This document shows positions 61,208-64,000 of a stretch of 64,000 bases of DNA, one piece after another. The notes below the pieces were generated by a model that made no database searches, was not told where the DNA came from, and saw only the letters and a program-made list of their open reading frames with translations. Within the stretch, counting starts at the first letter, position 1, and every line of letters begins with the position of its first letter. The position numbers and the translations under genes are program-made. Source of the DNA: Burkholderiaceae bacterium (lineage in GTDB: Bacteria; Pseudomonadota; Gammaproteobacteria; Burkholderiales; Burkholderiaceae_C); NCBI GenBank assembly GCA_030123545.1, contig CP126124.1, positions 2,976,001-3,040,000 of the forward strand. The letters run 5' to 3'.

Positions 61208-61297
61208 TGGCGGAGAGACAGGGATTCGAACCCTGGATAGCCGTGAGGCTATACCGGATTTCGAGTCCGGCGCATTCGACCACTCTGCCATCTCTCC
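61208..61297 (-). tRNA. tRNA-Ser(CGA)
   Basis: A class II tRNA of 90 bases including an encoded CCA. The acceptor stem is GGAGAGA paired with TCTCTCC, the anticodon loop is CTCGAAA with anticodon CGA, a long variable arm is present (TAGCC/GGCTA) and the T arm reads GGGTTCGAATCCC. Its 3' end faces the integrase and is the likely attachment site. Confidence 0.95.
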
Positions 61298-61317
61298 GGG
61301 TCGCGGGCGCTAGTTTA

Positions 61318-62676
<1,359 letters not shown>

Positions 62677-62774
62677 GGGACAATTCTAGGGGGAGCCGCT
62701 TGAGCGGCCTTCTTTGGCGGCAGAATCGGCAGGTCAGGATCAACGCGGCGGCGCAAGCCGCTGCCACAGCACCG

Positions 62775-63203
62775 GTGCGAGTCGAACCCTATCTGTTCTT
62801 TGACGGCAATTGCGAGGACGCCTTGGCGTTCTACAGTCGCTGCCTCGGCGGCGCGGTGGTCGATCTGCAGCGCTACCGCGGCTCGCCGATGGAGTCGCAA
62901 TTGCCGGCGGCCTGGCGTGACAAGGTGATGCACGCGAAGTTCGAGGCCGACGGTTACCGTTTCATGGCGAGTGATCGCACGCCGGGCCAGCCGTTCGGCG
63001 GCCACGCCGGCTATTCGATGGCGGTCAATGTGCCGGGCGACCCGGTGCGCGGAGAACAGGTGTTCAGAGCGCTCGCCACCGGCGGCCTGGTGACGATGCC
63101 GTTCGCGACCACCTTCTGGGGCGCGCATTTCGGCATGCTGGTCGACAAGTTCGGCGTCGGCTGGATGGTGAACTGCGAAATGGGCGGCGGGCCACCCAAC
63201 TGA
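62775..63203 (+). CDS. VOC-family protein, PhnB-like
   Basis: A glyoxalase-fold protein of about 142 residues from GTG 62775 (VRVEPYLFFDGNCEDALAFY); a TTG at 62700 would add 25 residues unlike the family. GGAVVDLQRY, MHAKFEADGYRFMASD and FWGAHFGMLVDKFGVGWMVN are typical of PhnB/DUF1428-like proteins. Substrate and activity are unknown. It is divergent from serS. Confidence 0.8.
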   Translation: MRVEPYLFFDGNCEDALAFYSRCLGGAVVDLQRYRGSPMESQLPAAWRDKVMHAKFEADGYRFMASDRTPGQPFGGHAGYSMAVNVPGDPVRGEQVFRALATGGLVTMPFATTFWGAHFGMLVDKFGVGWMVNCEMGGGPPN

Positions 63204-63266
63204 ACCGGCGTTGCGCCGCGATTTGAAAGAAATCGCGCCGTAGCCCGCATCCGGTCTTCGGTACTA

Positions 63267-63283
63267 GCTATATATTCAATAGC
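63267..63283. repeat. 17-bp palindromic repeat, copy G (intergenic)
   Basis: GCTATATATTCAATAGC lies between the VOC gene and ispH, convergent genes. It is a perfect match to the GCTAY-N7-RTAGC pattern. Confidence 0.6.
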
Positions 63284-63322
63284 AAATCACGCGCTGGCCG
63301 CTCGACCGCACCCGCTCGGGGA

Positions 63323-64000
63323 TTAGTGACTGGAGTCCTTTGCGTCGAGCTTCATGCCCTTGGGCATCGGGAACTTGACGTTCTCGCGGATGCCGTCCAT
63401 GCGCCGCACCGAGGCCGCGCCGAACGACTGGATGCGCGCGATCACCTGCTGCACCAGCAGCTCGGGCGCCGACGCGCCGGCGGTGAGTCCCACCCGCGCC
63501 TTGCCGGCGAGCCATTCGGGCCGCAGCTCGTCGGCGTTGTCGACCATGTAGCTCTCGGTGCCGAGCTTGCGCGCGACTTCGCGCAGTCGGTTGCTGTTGG
63601 AACTGCTGGGGCTGCCGACCACGATCACGACATCGACCTGCGGGCTCATCCATTTCACCGCGTCCTGCCGGTTCTGCGTCGCATAGCAGATGTCCTGCTG
63701 CTTCGGCTGGCGCACGTTCGGAAAACGCGCGGTCACCGCCGCCATGATCTCGGCCGCGTCGTCGACGCTGAGCGTGGTCTGCGTGACGACCGCGAGCTTT
63801 TCGGTCTGCGCGGGCTGCACCTGCGCGACGTCGGCGACGGCCTGCACCAGATGAATGCCGCCGTCGAGTTGGCCCATCGTGCCCTCGACTTCCGGATGGC
63901 CGCGGTGGCCGATCATGATGAATTCGTAGCCCTCGCGCGCGAGCTTCGCGACCTCGACATGGACCTTGGTCACGAGCGGACAGGTCGCATCGAAAATCTG
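63323..64000 (-). CDS. ispH: 4-hydroxy-3-methylbut-2-enyl diphosphate reductase (5' truncated by window)
   Basis: The frame is open to the window edge. IspH makes IPP and DMAPP in the last step of the MEP isoprenoid pathway using a [4Fe-4S] cluster. Two of the three cluster Cys are visible: ATCPLVTKVH at the edge and DICYATQNRQDAV. HRGHPEVEGTMGQ, VGSPSSSNSNRLREVA and LTAGASAPELLV are IspH signatures. The N-terminal part, including the first Cys, is outside the window. Confidence 0.95.
   Translation of the reverse strand, partial: QIFDATCPLVTKVHVEVAKLAREGYEFIMIGHRGHPEVEGTMGQLDGGIHLVQAVADVAQVQPAQTEKLAVVTQTTLSVDDAAEIMAAVTARFPNVRQPKQQDICYATQNRQDAVKWMSPQVDVVIVVGSPSSSNSNRLREVARKLGTESYMVDNADELRPEWLAGKARVGLTAGASAPELLVQQVIARIQSFGAASVRRMDGIRENVKFPMPKGMKLDAKDSSH

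Larger units (their letters stand above)
52198..61221. mobile_element. Integrative phage-satellite-like element with orphan capsid gene
   Basis: About 9 kb between a degenerate and an intact tRNA-Ser 3' end. Contents on the minus strand: P4-type integrase, small ORFs, an AlpA-like regulator, a PriCT-2/Toprim/DUF927 replication protein, three small coupled ORFs and an HK97-fold major capsid protein. There is no terminase, portal, protease, tail or lysis gene. Iteron clusters lie in both non-coding ends. The set resembles P4-like satellites and capsid-encoding satellites. Exact ends are inferred. Confidence 0.7.

Noticed and set aside
52198..61297. Ordinary decayed prophage
   Set aside because: The genes present are intact and tightly coupled, and the gene set (integrase, AlpA, DUF927 primase, no lysis or tail genes) fits a satellite better. 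It remains a possible alternative.

Overview
The window is high-GC bacterial chromosome, most likely from a betaproteobacterium of the order Burkholderiales, family Comamonadaceae. This is inferred from gene content and order (ileS-lspA; lolCD next to recJ; PHP phosphatase, Sua5/YciO, M50 protease and trpS in a row) and from two dispersed repeat families typical of such genomes. No rRNA genes are present. The single tRNA gene is tRNA-Ser(CGA), beside serS. The window opens in the end of ileS and closes in the middle of ispH.

Layout. 1-7 kb: ileS end, lspA, a Na/Pi-type transporter abutting an IS1380-type element, an SBF-like transporter, a NUDIX hydrolase and a quinone oxidoreductase. 7-16 kb: an accessory block with an IS of the ISNCY/IS1202 type flanked by an 18-bp direct repeat, then an SDR, an M20 amidohydrolase and a complete branched-chain-amino-acid-type ABC transporter (livKHMGF). 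Pieces of the 3' end of a second SDR gene lie at the left edge and inside this block, and the intact gene lies at its right edge. 16-25 kb: SDR, EamA exporter, a membrane protein with a degenerate GGDEF domain, a GspE/PilB-like ATPase, a spermidine synthase-like protein, a DNA glycosylase, MscS, a HigB/HigA-type toxin-antitoxin pair and TatD. 25-31 kb: an S1C protease, then a MoxR-DUF58-VWA operon ending in a secreted zinc phospholipase C/P1-nuclease-like protein. 31-45 kb: housekeeping and transport genes (SPW protein, kup, lolD, lolC, recJ, PHP, Sua5, M50, trpS), then a response regulator and histidine kinase whose 3' ends overlap, and a truncated globin with an NsrR-like site upstream.

45.4-52.1 kb is a catabolic cluster, read right to left: TetR regulator, MhpC-like hydrolase, extradiol dioxygenase, MhpA-like FAD hydroxylase, FAH-family enzyme and MFS transporter. 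Together they can hydroxylate a phenol, cleave the ring next to the hydroxyls and hydrolyse the product. A triple half-site operator lies in front of the hydrolase gene.

52.2-61.3 kb is the most unusual region. It is a compact integrative element of about 9 kb lying against tRNA-Ser(CGA). It carries a P4-type integrase, an AlpA-like regulator, a large primase/helicase (PriCT-2, Toprim, DUF927), several small coupled ORFs and a lone HK97-type major capsid protein, with no terminase, portal or tail genes. Two clusters of the same iteron (TGTTCCCGGT) lie in non-coding DNA near its two ends, resembling the ori/crr arrangement of satellite phage P4. I read it as a phage satellite with an orphan capsid gene.

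Two repeat families run through the chromosome: a 17-bp palindrome (GCTAY-N7-RTAGC) and a longer GC-rich intergenic repeat. Both have entered coding sequences in frame, the clearest case being recJ.
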